Positions 34,041-40,985 of a DNA stretch of 41,628 nt are shown here, piece by piece. The stretch is from a virus, in the IMG/VR virus record IMGVR_UViG_3300028837_001410, positions 1-41,628 of that record. One strand, written 5' to 3'. Below the pieces are notes generated by a model, which did not search any database, was not told where the DNA came from, and saw only the letters and a list, made by a program, of their open reading frames with translations. The stretch's first letter is position 1, and each line of letters begins with the position of its first letter. The position numbers and the translations under genes were made by a program.

Positions 34041-34317
34041 CGCCCACTCCGGTCCCCCCCAACGCGCTCTCCAACCGCTTGTCCATCACTTGCGCGTACT
34101 TGACTGCGGCCCCCCACCCATGCTTCCGAACTCGCTCCTGCCACGCTTGCTCATCGCCGCGCATCAGCGTGTAGTCTCGCATCTGCTCTCGGCGCGACAA
34201 CTTGACCGCCCGGTAGGGAATGGGAGCCTCGGGGAAGGACTCCACCTCGGCCACCAAGCTCTGGGTCAGAACGTCTACCAGTTGCTCGATCTCGTTGGTT
34301 GGCTTAGGCATCTTCAC
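34024..34317 (-). CDS. Hypothetical helical protein in the portal-internal protein gap
   Basis: Starts with GTG 34317 or, two codons on, ATG 34311 (MPKPTNEIEQLVDVLTQSL). The ~95-residue product is helical and charged, with RREQMRDYTLMRGDEQAWQERVRKHG in the centre (basic). It overlaps both neighbours. Small helical proteins of this kind are common between portal and head genes of phages, but no motif gives a role. Confidence 0.55.
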   Translation of the reverse strand: MKMPKPTNEIEQLVDVLTQSLVAEVESFPEAPIPYRAVKLSRREQMRDYTLMRGDEQAWQERVRKHGWGAAVKYAQVMDKRLESALGGTGVGDANLA

Positions 34318-34537
34318 GCGCCATTCTCAGCGCCTCCACGCGGTCTTGCCAGGTTGTCTTTCGCCGCTTCCAACCTGGCACCCACCCACGCATGATAAGA
34401 ATCTCGTTTAGACAGGCCAACACGTACTCCTGATCCTCCCCCAGATCTTCATCAGTTACCTCCTGGATCGGTAGCTGCGAAGCGATCTCGCGTGGCAAGG
34501 TCGCCTCTGGCATCACAAAATCAAGGTAGGGCAACAT
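34304..34537 (-). CDS. Hypothetical 77-residue protein
   Basis: MLPYLDFVMPEATLPREI at the N-terminus, then an acidic helix (VTDEDLGEDQEYVLACLNEIL) and a basic C-terminal part with Trp residues (GWVPGWKRRKTTWQDRVEALRM). TAA at 34304-34306 lies inside the start of the next gene. The ribosome site is not convincing. It is probably real because overlaps on one side and protein-like composition agree. Confidence 0.5.
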   Translation of the reverse strand: MLPYLDFVMPEATLPREIASQLPIQEVTDEDLGEDQEYVLACLNEILIMRGWVPGWKRRKTTWQDRVEALRMAREDA

Positions 34538-34574
34538 CCCATAACCGCAGTAGCCCCCCTTGGGGCCAGCCCGT

Positions 34575-34835
34575 CTAGGCGCCAGTATCCCACCTCAGCA
34601 GCTTCTGCCCAGCTCCGTCTTGAACGAAGCAAGGCGTGATCTCGCTGAGTACGTAGCCGTTCCGAACTGGCCCCACAGGCAGATCATCGTGCTCGACGAC
34701 AAGCAGCAGGTCGTAGGTCACAGGCCAGCGTATCGAAGGCTCCACACTCAGAGCGTGGATCGTGGCATCCTCGGGCAATCCTAGAAGCTCGCGCAGGCAC
34801 TCTGGGGTAACCCTGAACCGCGCAGCCTTGGTCAT
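34575..34835 (-). CDS. Hypothetical 86-residue protein
   Basis: Starts MTKAARFRVTPECLRELLGL and continues with beta-type segments (VTYDLLLVVEHDDLPVG, GYVLSEITPCFV), a compact alpha-beta domain of unknown type. ATG 34835 overlaps the upstream stop by ATGA. It belongs to the coupled set of small genes downstream of the portal gene. No family recognised. Confidence 0.55.
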   Translation of the reverse strand: MTKAARFRVTPECLRELLGLPEDATIHALSVEPSIRWPVTYDLLLVVEHDDLPVGPVRNGYVLSEITPCFVQDGAGQKLLRWDTGA

Positions 34836-35059
34836 GGCTCGCCCTCCTGCCTTGCCAGCACCTCGGTGAGCGTCTCCAGATGCTTTACGAGCTTTGCGAG
34901 GCTGACGCGCCGCCGCAAGCCCTTGAGGATAGGGATATTGTCCCCTGTGCCCGTACCTTCCCTGAGCGTCAACAGCTCCCTGTACTCTTCCTTAGTCAGC
35001 AGCACCAGGAACTCGTCATACATTGTCGTTTCAGGCACCAGAAGGCCTAGAACCTTCAT
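34832..35059 (-). CDS. Hypothetical 75-residue protein
   Basis: The chosen start is ATG 35059 (MKVLGLLVPETTMYDEF), with GGAGGAAGCG upstream and an ATGA overlap with the preceding gene. The C-terminal half is basic and helical (LRRRVSLAKLVKHLETLTEVL). An upstream frame to 35167 exists but would run through the other gene and lacks a ribosome site. Function unknown. Confidence 0.55.
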   Translation of the reverse strand: MKVLGLLVPETTMYDEFLVLLTKEEYRELLTLREGTGTGDNIPILKGLRRRVSLAKLVKHLETLTEVLARQEGEP

Positions 35060-35226
35060 CGCTTCCTCCGCTTCCGCGCCTTGCTCGGATGATGAACGTT
35101 GATTCCCAGCGCCGAGAGGTGCGCCTTCGCCTCTGCCACAGTGCGGTGCGTCTTCTTCAGCACCCACCCGGAGGCGCGCTTCACCTGTACCTGTCGCCGA
35201 TTCTTAGGGTTCAGTCGGAATGGCAT
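35056..35226 (-). CDS. Basic 56-residue protein
   Basis: ATG 35226 has the strong site GAGGAGGT. The product begins MPFRLNPKNRRQVQVKRAS and ends SKARKRRKR. It is very basic (about one third Lys/Arg) with a helix HRTVAEAKAHLSALG. I have seen similar AEAKAHLxAL proteins in phage head modules; DNA or RNA contact is plausible from charge alone. Its TGA overlaps the next ATG. Confidence 0.6.
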   Translation of the reverse strand: MPFRLNPKNRRQVQVKRASGWVLKKTHRTVAEAKAHLSALGINVHHPSKARKRRKR

Positions 35227-35236
35227 GTCTACCTCC

Positions 35237-35458
35237 TCACTCTGCCATCAACCGTCGTCCCTCGTCGCAAGCAGTGTGGGACTCCGCGAGCACATGCCCC
35301 CGATTGGATGCATGATCGCAAGTACACACGCCGACCCGCAGAGCCGCCGAAAACATAGGAGGCACCACACCCTTGTGCTGGTAGGTCTGCACGATTTGCC
35401 ATGCTGGACACTCAGCACAAGTACGTGTCGCACGACCGTCGTACTGAATGGCAGTCAT
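35237..35458 (-). CDS. Small Cys-rich protein after the portal gene
   Basis: A 73-residue protein, ATG 35458 directly after the portal TAG (TAGATG), with GGGGGAG upstream. Cysteines are in CAEC (residues 14-17), CTCDH (near 45-49) and a lone C near 64, which could bind one metal. The middle (WQIVQTYQHKGVVPPMF) is not distinctive. Role unknown. Confidence 0.55.
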   Translation of the reverse strand: MTAIQYDGRATRTCAECPAWQIVQTYQHKGVVPPMFSAALRVGVCTCDHASNRGHVLAESHTACDEGRRLMAE

Positions 35459-37798
35459 CTACTCACTCCCCCTTCGCCGCGTCCCCGGCTCTCGTCCCCC
35501 CGCTACGCCCGAGGGCATAGGCCGTCTACCGACCCTACCAGGCGCAGGCTGTCGTGGTGCGGCTTGCACGCCAGGTGCTGCCATCACGTCCCCAGCCGTT
35601 GGCCCCGGCCTCATACCCAGTTGCCCCGGCTGCCCTCCACCTGGCCCTGCCGGAGGCGGCATCCCACCACCTCCAGGCGGCCCACCCGCACCCATCGCCC
35701 CTTGGATGAGCTCTATCATCGCCTGAATCACCACGGCCAACGGCACTCCCTGCTGCTGCGCGATCTGCAAGAGCTGCTCTACCAGCATCTCAACCGGCAC
35801 GCCGAGCTGCTGGGCGATAGCCTGAACCACGGGCACAAGCTGAGGCGGCACCTGGGCCATCACGCTTTGCCCTGGGATCGCTGGGCCTCCTGGCATCGGT
35901 GGACCTGGCGGCGGCCCCATCATCCCGCCAGGTGGCGGGGCTGCCTGCATAGGCCCCATCGGTGGAGCCGTCGCCGAACCTGTCATCCCTCCAGGAGGTG
36001 GCCCTGCCATAGCCGCAGGCATCGAAGCCCCAGGAGCAGGACCCGCCATCGCGCCAGGAGGAGGTGCTCCCACTGTGGGAGGCGGTGGAGCCGCTGCCTG
36101 TGCCCCTGCCTGCTGCGTCAGCACCTTCACCAACGCGGGCGGCAACGTAGGCAACGCCCGCTCCAGAGCGCCAGCGGATAACCCCTGCTCGGCCAGCTTG
36201 AGCCCTGCTCGCTTGATCGCCTCGGCGGTCAGGAACTGCACCACGTCCGGCTGCTCCTTCCAGCGATCGAGGAGAATCTTGCGCATCTCCTCTTCGGGCT
36301 GCGGAATGCCAATCATCTCCATCGCGCCGTAGCGGGAGCGAATGCCGCCGCCCACCTCGTTCAGAGCCTGGGAGCTCCGCGCATAGGTGTCGGTGGGCAT
36401 CAACGGATTCAGCTTCACCCGTACCTGCCGGTAGCCCTTGAGGTCGTCAGGGCTCAGGCTGATCCAGCCCTTCTGCTTGCCGTGCGCGTAGACGTGGAGA
36501 GTCTGCTTCACCTGGTACTCGATGATGTCGAAGAGCCTCATCACCTGCTGCTCGAGGGCACGCTCCGCGTGTGCGATGATGGGCTTATACCGCATCCGCG
36601 CTGCGGCGATGAGCTGGTTAATGGCGTAGCCAGACTCCCCCGCGGACTGCCCGTACATGCTGTCCGATAGCCCGGCGCGCTCGACCACACCCATCAGAAG
36701 CTGCAACGCCTCGTCAGCATCGGGACCATTTCCCTGCCACGTCAGGAAGCTGAGCTCCTCATCCTGGTACAGGATTACGGGAACTCCAGGATGAATCTCG
36801 ATCTGTCGCAGAGGTAGGTTGGCCCCCTCCTCGGGACTCACACTCTGCCCGACCGCAGTCTGCTTGAACACGGGCGTGGGCCAGCACCACAGGCGCACAG
36901 CGGTGAGCTTTTGGGAGAGGACCCGGTCTCTCGCGGGAATCACGTCTCGAACGGGATAGAGCACGCCGTAGCCGATCTTGCCAGGCTCGTTGATCGCCGC
37001 GCCGAGCCCCAGCGCATAGGCGTAGGGAGGGGAGCCGTACTCGTGCTTCTGGTGATGGACTATGTGGCCCTCGACTGCGTAGGTGAGATACTCGTTCCCC
37101 CAGTACTGCTGGAACTTGACCGAGCCTTCCTTGCCCGCGAGCCTGCTCAACTCGTGCAAGTCAGGCCTGTCTACGTTCCAGCGATCTGTCCGGAGCGTCA
37201 GCACGTCGCGCTCGTCAACCTCCAGGATGCCCTCAAGCCCGAACTCGCCCCACAGCGGGTACACGGTCAGCGGGTCGAGCCAGTTCCAGGCGATGGGGAG
37301 CGGCTTGCCCCGCTTCCATGACTCCGTGCGCTCGTCGTACTCGTCATCAGTCTCCCCCTGCTTGCGTCGGCGTCGGGGGAAGCCATGCCAAAGCTGCCGC
37401 GCGTACAGCATCCTCATACAGCCGTGGCCATCCGCGATCAGGGTCTCCACGAACTTGTCCGAGACGTCCGTGTCAGCCTGCTTCTCAAGCTGGTCGAGCG
37501 CGGTCAGAGCAAATCGCTCCATCAGCGACGCTTGCTCCTCGGCGTCGGCCTTCTCGGAGGCGGGTGGCACGGTGATGGTGAGAGGATCAGCGGTGAGCGT
37601 GCCGGTCATGCGCTCGATGATCTGGTGGCCGTCGGGGATCTGGATGCGCTCCGGCTGCATCGCAGCGGGCACGTCGGGGACGTTCTCCATGAACCGGAGA
37701 GCGCGGAGCTCCTTGATGATGCGGTCGCGCTCGCTCCAGTCGTCCTTGAGCCGCTCTTCGATCTCGGCGATGTTCGGCGCCGGCTTGCTCTCAGCCAT
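35459..37798 (-). CDS. Portal protein
   Basis: A 779-residue protein from ATG 37798 (MAESKPAPNIAEIEERL; GGGAGGAG upstream). Early residues (SERDRIIKELRALRFMENVP), WNWLDPLTVYPLWGEFG, and YAYALGLGAAINEPGKIGYGVLYP, then GQSAGESGYAINQLIAAARM and the long helix KPIIAHAERALEQQVMRLFDII match portal-type architecture with clip, stem and wing. After about residue 560 the chain is a long Pro/Gly/Met/Ala tail with two helices (PQLVPVVQAIAQQLGVPVEM). The size is that of podovirus-type portals. It forms the dodecameric ring for DNA packaging and exit. A terminator lies just upstream. Confidence 0.8.
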   Translation of the reverse strand: MAESKPAPNIAEIEERLKDDWSERDRIIKELRALRFMENVPDVPAAMQPERIQIPDGHQIIERMTGTLTADPLTITVPPASEKADAEEQASLMERFALTALDQLEKQADTDVSDKFVETLIADGHGCMRMLYARQLWHGFPRRRRKQGETDDEYDERTESWKRGKPLPIAWNWLDPLTVYPLWGEFGLEGILEVDERDVLTLRTDRWNVDRPDLHELSRLAGKEGSVKFQQYWGNEYLTYAVEGHIVHHQKHEYGSPPYAYALGLGAAINEPGKIGYGVLYPVRDVIPARDRVLSQKLTAVRLWCWPTPVFKQTAVGQSVSPEEGANLPLRQIEIHPGVPVILYQDEELSFLTWQGNGPDADEALQLLMGVVERAGLSDSMYGQSAGESGYAINQLIAAARMRYKPIIAHAERALEQQVMRLFDIIEYQVKQTLHVYAHGKQKGWISLSPDDLKGYRQVRVKLNPLMPTDTYARSSQALNEVGGGIRSRYGAMEMIGIPQPEEEMRKILLDRWKEQPDVVQFLTAEAIKRAGLKLAEQGLSAGALERALPTLPPALVKVLTQQAGAQAAAPPPPTVGAPPPGAMAGPAPGASMPAAMAGPPPGGMTGSATAPPMGPMQAAPPPGGMMGPPPGPPMPGGPAIPGQSVMAQVPPQLVPVVQAIAQQLGVPVEMLVEQLLQIAQQQGVPLAVVIQAMIELIQGAMGAGGPPGGGGMPPPAGPGGGQPGQLGMRPGPTAGDVMAAPGVQAAPRQPAPGRVGRRPMPSGVAGGREPGTRRRGSE

Positions 37799-37816
37799 CC
37801 CGCGTATCTCCTCCCA

Positions 37817-37844
37817 ACAAAAAAGCCCCACCTTCACGGTGAGG
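37817..37844 (-). terminator. Rho-independent terminator between zinc-ribbon and portal genes
   Basis: On the minus strand, CCTCACC (37844-37838), loop GTGAA and GGTGGGG (37832-37826) pair in seven positions including one U-G, then C and six U. It falls between the gene at 37922-38299 and the portal gene. Read-through or an unseen promoter must supply portal expression. Confidence 0.7.
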
Positions 37845-37921
37845 CCGTTGCCGGCGTGACCGTGGAAATGGGGCCGAGATCAGGTAATCTGATGTGGGCC
37901 GTATGCGGTTGCTACTGCGTG

Positions 37922-38299
37922 CTACGTGATGATGATGCTCTCGTTAGGCCTACGTGACCCAGGTATCCAGATGGCACCACTTGTCGCGCTAGACACGTCG
38001 CGGTCACAATCCGCCGCCCCTTGACGCACCTTCTTCAACCAAGATTCCAATGCGCGAGCCTGACCCATTAGGTGCCGGCGCTGTTCCCCAAGTGCATGAA
38101 TCTGTCCCTTTAGGTGGCGAAGTTGTTCCTGAAGACAAGGAACCTGCTCCTGCCCGCTGTTCGCCTTGTCCATCACGAGAAGCCGCTCCGGCGCTATCTG
38201 GAGAGGGCCATCACACGTAGGACAATACCCAGTTCCTTCCGTAGGATACCAGATGGTACAGTTCGGGCAGAACCAGCGAGGTCTGCATTCGCCACTCAC
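37922..38299 (-). CDS. Zinc-ribbon and coiled-coil protein
   Basis: GTG start 38299 follows the terminase TAG with no gap (TAGGTG) and has AGGAGG seven bases before. The 125-residue product has a zinc ribbon with CPNC (11-14) and CPTC (26-29), then a coiled coil (LQEQLRHLKGQIHALGEQRRH) and a polar tail ending ESIIIT. No known family. Placed between large terminase and portal, it may help packaging or regulate late genes, but this is a guess from position only. Confidence 0.65.
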   Translation of the reverse strand: MSGECRPRWFCPNCTIWYPTEGTGYCPTCDGPLQIAPERLLVMDKANSGQEQVPCLQEQLRHLKGQIHALGEQRRHLMGQARALESWLKKVRQGAADCDRDVSSATSGAIWIPGSRRPNESIIIT

Positions 38300-39631
38300 C
38301 TAGTTCCTCCTGAAGCGAATCGAGACTGGCCGCAGCTTCGCGCGCGGTGCCACGAAGCCGAAGTTGGCCACCAGCCCGTATGCCCAGGCCTTCATGCAGT
38401 GGTTGTCTACGTCCCAGGGCAACTCACGCACTGGTCGGTTCTCCTTGATCTCGTGATACTTGTACTGGCCGTACTCCCAGATGGTCTTGACGCATCGCGG
38501 GTCGTGGTACAGTCGCGGCTTGCCTGTCCCCGGGTCTCGCAGGAACGTCCGGTGGCGGAGTATCCCGTCCGGGATGCCGACCGGCTGAGAGACAACCGGT
38601 AGGCCCGTGAGCCGCTGCCATATCTCCACCTGGCTCTCCATGCCTGGGTGCTGGCGTCCGGCAACGTCTATCACCACCCCGTTCACGTTCTTCCACCAGG
38701 GCCTGGTCTTGCACTCCAGGATAACCTCTTGAACGGTGCGCTGCGTCCAGTACACCTCGTCAATCTGGTAGACCTCATGCGGCTTGTCCTGGGAGAACTG
38801 CACCACCACCACGGCGTAGGCGCCCGCATACCCTGGGTCAATCCACAACTGCACGGGGCGCTTGGCGTCAAACGGACAGCGCTTCACGTGCGTGGCGTGG
38901 GAGAACTCCTTGAACACGAGGGTGGCCGGGGGACACGGCACAGCGCCAAACCGCTCCTGGAACACATCGGGCGGGTACGTGGCCTCTAGCGCCTTGATCT
39001 CGGGATCCTGCCGCCCACCCGGGTAGATGGCTAGATTGCTCCAGGTCGGCACGCTGAACGACGCGCCCCCGTCGTTGTTCGGAGCCTGCCACGCCTGCCA
39101 TACGTCGCTGTACCACGTCGAGCCGTGTTCGAAGGTCCCTATCAGCAGGAGCGGCGCTCGCTTCTCGGCCACACGCCCACGCAGGCGCAGGAAAGCCTCG
39201 TAGGGTTGCTGGGCTGCCTCGGCCATGATAATGCCATCGGGGGCCTCACCCGCCAGAGTGCGCACGTCGCTGGCGGTCCGGGTTAGCACCAGGTGCCCGC
39301 GCGTGGTGATGAGACGGCACGGGCCGTTCCTCGGCATGGAGAGGGCCTTCTGGTCGAGCATGCCACACTTCTCAATGGCGGGAATGAGGTGGCGCATCTC
39401 GGGCCTGGCCTGCTCGTAGTCGGGTCCAACGATCCAGTACAAACCGGGGCCGTCGGCGGGCCGGAGGGCCAGCCAAGTGGCGAGTTCCTCAGCCGCCAGT
39501 CGGCTCTTGCCGGCGCGTTCTCCCCCAGACACGAGGCGTATACGCGCCGCACTATCATGCACCGGCTGCTGGGCAGCAGTAGGCCCGTAGCCGGTGTGAG
39601 ACCACACCAAGCGGTGGGCTTGGCGGGTCAA
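38300..39631 (-). CDS. terL: Terminase large subunit
   Basis: A 443-residue protein with a P-loop SGGERAGKS (35-43), Walker B-type IIMAEA with Glu138, coupling motif GTF near 165, and an RNase H-fold nuclease with Asp265 (LWIDPGYAG), Asp322 (VVIDVAGRQ) and Asp409 (DVDNHCMKAW). All landmarks of the packaging ATPase and nuclease are present. The start appears to be TTG 39631; no ATG or GTG occurs in that frame after the previous stop, and the ribosome site is poor, so translation may depend on coupling with the small subunit. Confidence 0.92.
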   Translation of the reverse strand: MTRQAHRLVWSHTGYGPTAAQQPVHDSAARIRLVSGGERAGKSRLAAEELATWLALRPADGPGLYWIVGPDYEQARPEMRHLIPAIEKCGMLDQKALSMPRNGPCRLITTRGHLVLTRTASDVRTLAGEAPDGIIMAEAAQQPYEAFLRLRGRVAEKRAPLLLIGTFEHGSTWYSDVWQAWQAPNNDGGASFSVPTWSNLAIYPGGRQDPEIKALEATYPPDVFQERFGAVPCPPATLVFKEFSHATHVKRCPFDAKRPVQLWIDPGYAGAYAVVVVQFSQDKPHEVYQIDEVYWTQRTVQEVILECKTRPWWKNVNGVVIDVAGRQHPGMESQVEIWQRLTGLPVVSQPVGIPDGILRHRTFLRDPGTGKPRLYHDPRCVKTIWEYGQYKYHEIKENRPVRELPWDVDNHCMKAWAYGLVANFGFVAPRAKLRPVSIRFRRN

Positions 39632-39635
39632 GGCT

Positions 39636-40013
39636 CTATGTTGACGCAGCGTCGCTTGAGGTGTCGTCGGATTCCTCCTCGCTCATGCTGCGATACAGTT
39701 CGCTCAGTTCAGACAGCAGCTCGCGCTCCCGCGCGTCCATCGCACCCACCTGGATGATCTGGCGCTCGACCGGACGGCCGATGAGATAGTTCGCTAGCCA
39801 CCTCCGCGCCGCTGTGGCCTCAGGTCCAGTGCCCTGCCCATCCTTCACGGCCCGCTCAACTATTTGCTTCCAAGCCTCCTTGTCAACAACGGAGTACATC
39901 GCCTTGAGGTAGCGCAACTCGACAGGCCGCGCCTTACGGCCAGGTCCACCCCGGTTGCCCTTAGCCGCCTGGTTCCCTGGTAGGAAGCGCCCACACGCAT
40001 CTCGTTCCGTCAT
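39636..40013 (-). CDS. terS: Terminase small subunit-like protein
   Basis: ATG 40013 (MTERDACGRFLPGNQAAKGN); the 125-residue product has the CGRFLPGNQAAKGNRGGPGR opening found in DUF5681-type phage proteins, a basic helix (VELRYLKAMYSVVDKEAWKQIVERAV), an Ala/Arg helix (TAARRWLANYLIGRPVE) and an acidic Ser-rich tail. Position directly before the large subunit supports the small terminase role in DNA recognition. The ribosome site is weak; GAGGAG is about 15 bases up. First gene behind the late promoter. Confidence 0.7.
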   Translation of the reverse strand: MTERDACGRFLPGNQAAKGNRGGPGRKARPVELRYLKAMYSVVDKEAWKQIVERAVKDGQGTGPEATAARRWLANYLIGRPVERQIIQVGAMDARERELLSELSELYRSMSEEESDDTSSDAAST

Positions 40014-40146
40014 CACCGTGTCTATACACCACTCCTCACGTCTCACCCACCACAATTCTACCACACTATCTGCGCCAATGCAAGAGTTCCTGCCTGCTTC
40101 CTTGCAAGATACACGGCATCTCGCGTACCTTTCCGCAGTCCCGCAC
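40014..40146 (-). other. Leader and intergenic DNA before the terminase genes
   Basis: No gene is visible. The stretch contains the late promoter (40055-40083) and a leader of about 35 bases to the terS ATG. The DNA upstream to 40146 is ordinary, with a GAAGCAGGCAGGAAC segment and no clear terminator after the nuclease gene. Confidence 0.4.
40055..40083 (-). promoter_or_regulatory. Late promoter candidate, TTGCAT-N17-TAGAAT
   Basis: On the minus strand, -35 TTGCAT (40083-40078), a 17-base spacer and -10 TAGAAT (40060-40055) give a good sigma70-type match. The transcription start would be near 40048, before the small terminase. It faces the whole late region. No alternative phage-specific motif is seen at this site. 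Confidence 0.65.
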
Positions 40147-40419
40147 CTATCGCGTGGCACCGATGACCTCCAGGGCTTCCTCGGCGGAGCGAACCACGAC
40201 AACGAGGCCGGGCCAGCGTTCAGCGAAGCGTCGCTCGGAATCAGTGAGCTTCCCGTCCTTGGTCTTGATTTCGAGCATGTGTATGGTTCCCCGGAACCAG
40301 CAGAAGACGTCGCAAGGGACGTGCAGACGCAGCACGTAGGCTCCCACCGCCTCCAGCGCATCCACGATCTCCTGCTCGTTGGTGTCGCGGCGCTTGCCTG
40401 CCCAGGCAGGGGTCGTCAT
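40147..40419 (-). CDS. VRR-NUC-type nuclease
   Basis: The 90-residue product starts with ATG 40419 (an in-frame GTG stands just before). Motifs are typical of the small VRR-NUC/PD-(D/E)xK fold: NEQEIVDALEAVGAYVLRL, CDVFCWFRGTIHMLEIKTKDG with the Asp and the ExK catalytic pair, and LTDSERRFAERWPGLVVVVRS. Stand-alone VRR-NUC proteins are frequent in phages and act on branched or replicating DNA. It lies between the replication ATPase and the terminase genes. Confidence 0.75.
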   Translation of the reverse strand: MTTPAWAGKRRDTNEQEIVDALEAVGAYVLRLHVPCDVFCWFRGTIHMLEIKTKDGKLTDSERRFAERWPGLVVVVRSAEEALEVIGATR

Positions 40420-40425
40420 CACGCC

Positions 40426-40647
40426 TCACCAACCCTTCCCAGCAGCCTGCTTATCCTCCACTTCCTGCACCATACGCTCAAAGGATTCTAGCGTGAGCAC
40501 ATCCTCTGGGTTGTGCTCGAATCGATCGAAGCCATAGCGCTCCTCTGTCTCGTCTCCTCTCTTCGCCGCGGCACAAAGGGCCAACAGCCAGAACCCGACC
40601 CAGACACCTACTATCCCGGACAGAACCACTGCCCACAGCGGATACAT
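40426..40647 (-). CDS. Small single-span membrane protein
   Basis: ATG 40647 has an excellent AAAAGGAGGAGAT site; upstream residues in the same frame are not needed. Residues 3-26 (LWAVVLSGIVGVWVGFWLLALC) form a membrane helix, then KRGDETEERYGFDRF and an acidic helix (LESFERMVQEVEDK). N-terminal anchor plus cytoplasmic domain is the likely form. Its role in the replication block is not known. Confidence 0.65.
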   Translation of the reverse strand: MYPLWAVVLSGIVGVWVGFWLLALCAAAKRGDETEERYGFDRFEHNPEDVLTLESFERMVQEVEDKQAAGKGW

Positions 40648-40649
40648 TT

Positions 40650-40844
40650 TTATCTCCTCCTTTTGCGATGGTACCTGCACCCCGGATGCTCGACGACCAG
40701 CACATGCCCGTAGTGCTGGCAATCCTCCCGCGAACACCAGCCCATGCCATAGGTGTTCGCAATCCTCCTGTACGAACGACAGTTCTCGCAGCGTTTCGCT
40801 GGCTGCTTTCCCTTTTCCATCTGGGAGGCACGCAGGCTGGTCAT
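40650..40844 (-). CDS. Small zinc-binding protein
   Basis: Start chosen at ATG 40844 (MTSLRASQMEKGKQPAKR), with AAAGGAG nine bases up; ATG 40871 is an alternative without a site. Cysteines form CENC, a spaced GWCSREDC and HPGCRYH at the end, enough for one or two zinc sites (C4 or C3H type). Basic throughout. It is directly upstream of the membrane-protein gene, and just downstream of the GTAAC repeat array. Confidence 0.65.
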   Translation of the reverse strand: MTSLRASQMEKGKQPAKRCENCRSYRRIANTYGMGWCSREDCQHYGHVLVVEHPGCRYHRKRRR

Positions 40845-40863
40845 GGCGTCGGACTCCTTTACC

Positions 40864-40980
40864 CGTAACATGTTACGCTTACAGCCGTAACTGTTATAGA
40901 GGAGAGGGGGTAACGTAACACCCTCTCTTAAGGTGTTACGGTGTTACGGTTCGCACTCGAAACGTCCCCCAACCGTAACA
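40864..40980. repeat. GTAAC/GTTAC repeat array, candidate origin or operator cluster
   Basis: At least eight copies of GTAAC or its complement fall within 117 bases. They include a perfect 14-base palindrome CGTAACATGTTACG (40864-40877), TAAC-T-GTTA (40888-40896), tandem GTAACGTAAC (40910-40919), tandem GGTGTTAC twice (40932-40947), and CCGTAACA (40973-40980). A hairpin with arms GAGAGGG (40902-40908) and CCCTCTC (40921-40927) encloses the tandem pair. The array lies between the replication ATPase and a zinc-protein gene. Confidence 0.65.
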
Positions 40981-40985
40981 TCGAC

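Noticed and set aside
39636-40361. A 241-residue version of the small terminase from 40361
   Set aside because: The extra N-terminal part crosses the late promoter and the antisense-frame of the nuclease gene, is Trp/Cys/Arg-rich and has no ribosome site.
40876-40927. A promoter for the zinc-protein gene with TATAAC as -10 box near 40892-40897
   Set aside because: The -10 match is fair but no acceptable -35 box lies at 16-18 bases; the pattern is better explained by the GTAAC/GTTAC array.
40864-40980. CRISPR array
   Set aside because: Units are 5-8 bases, in both orientations, with irregular short gaps and no spacer-sized unique segments.
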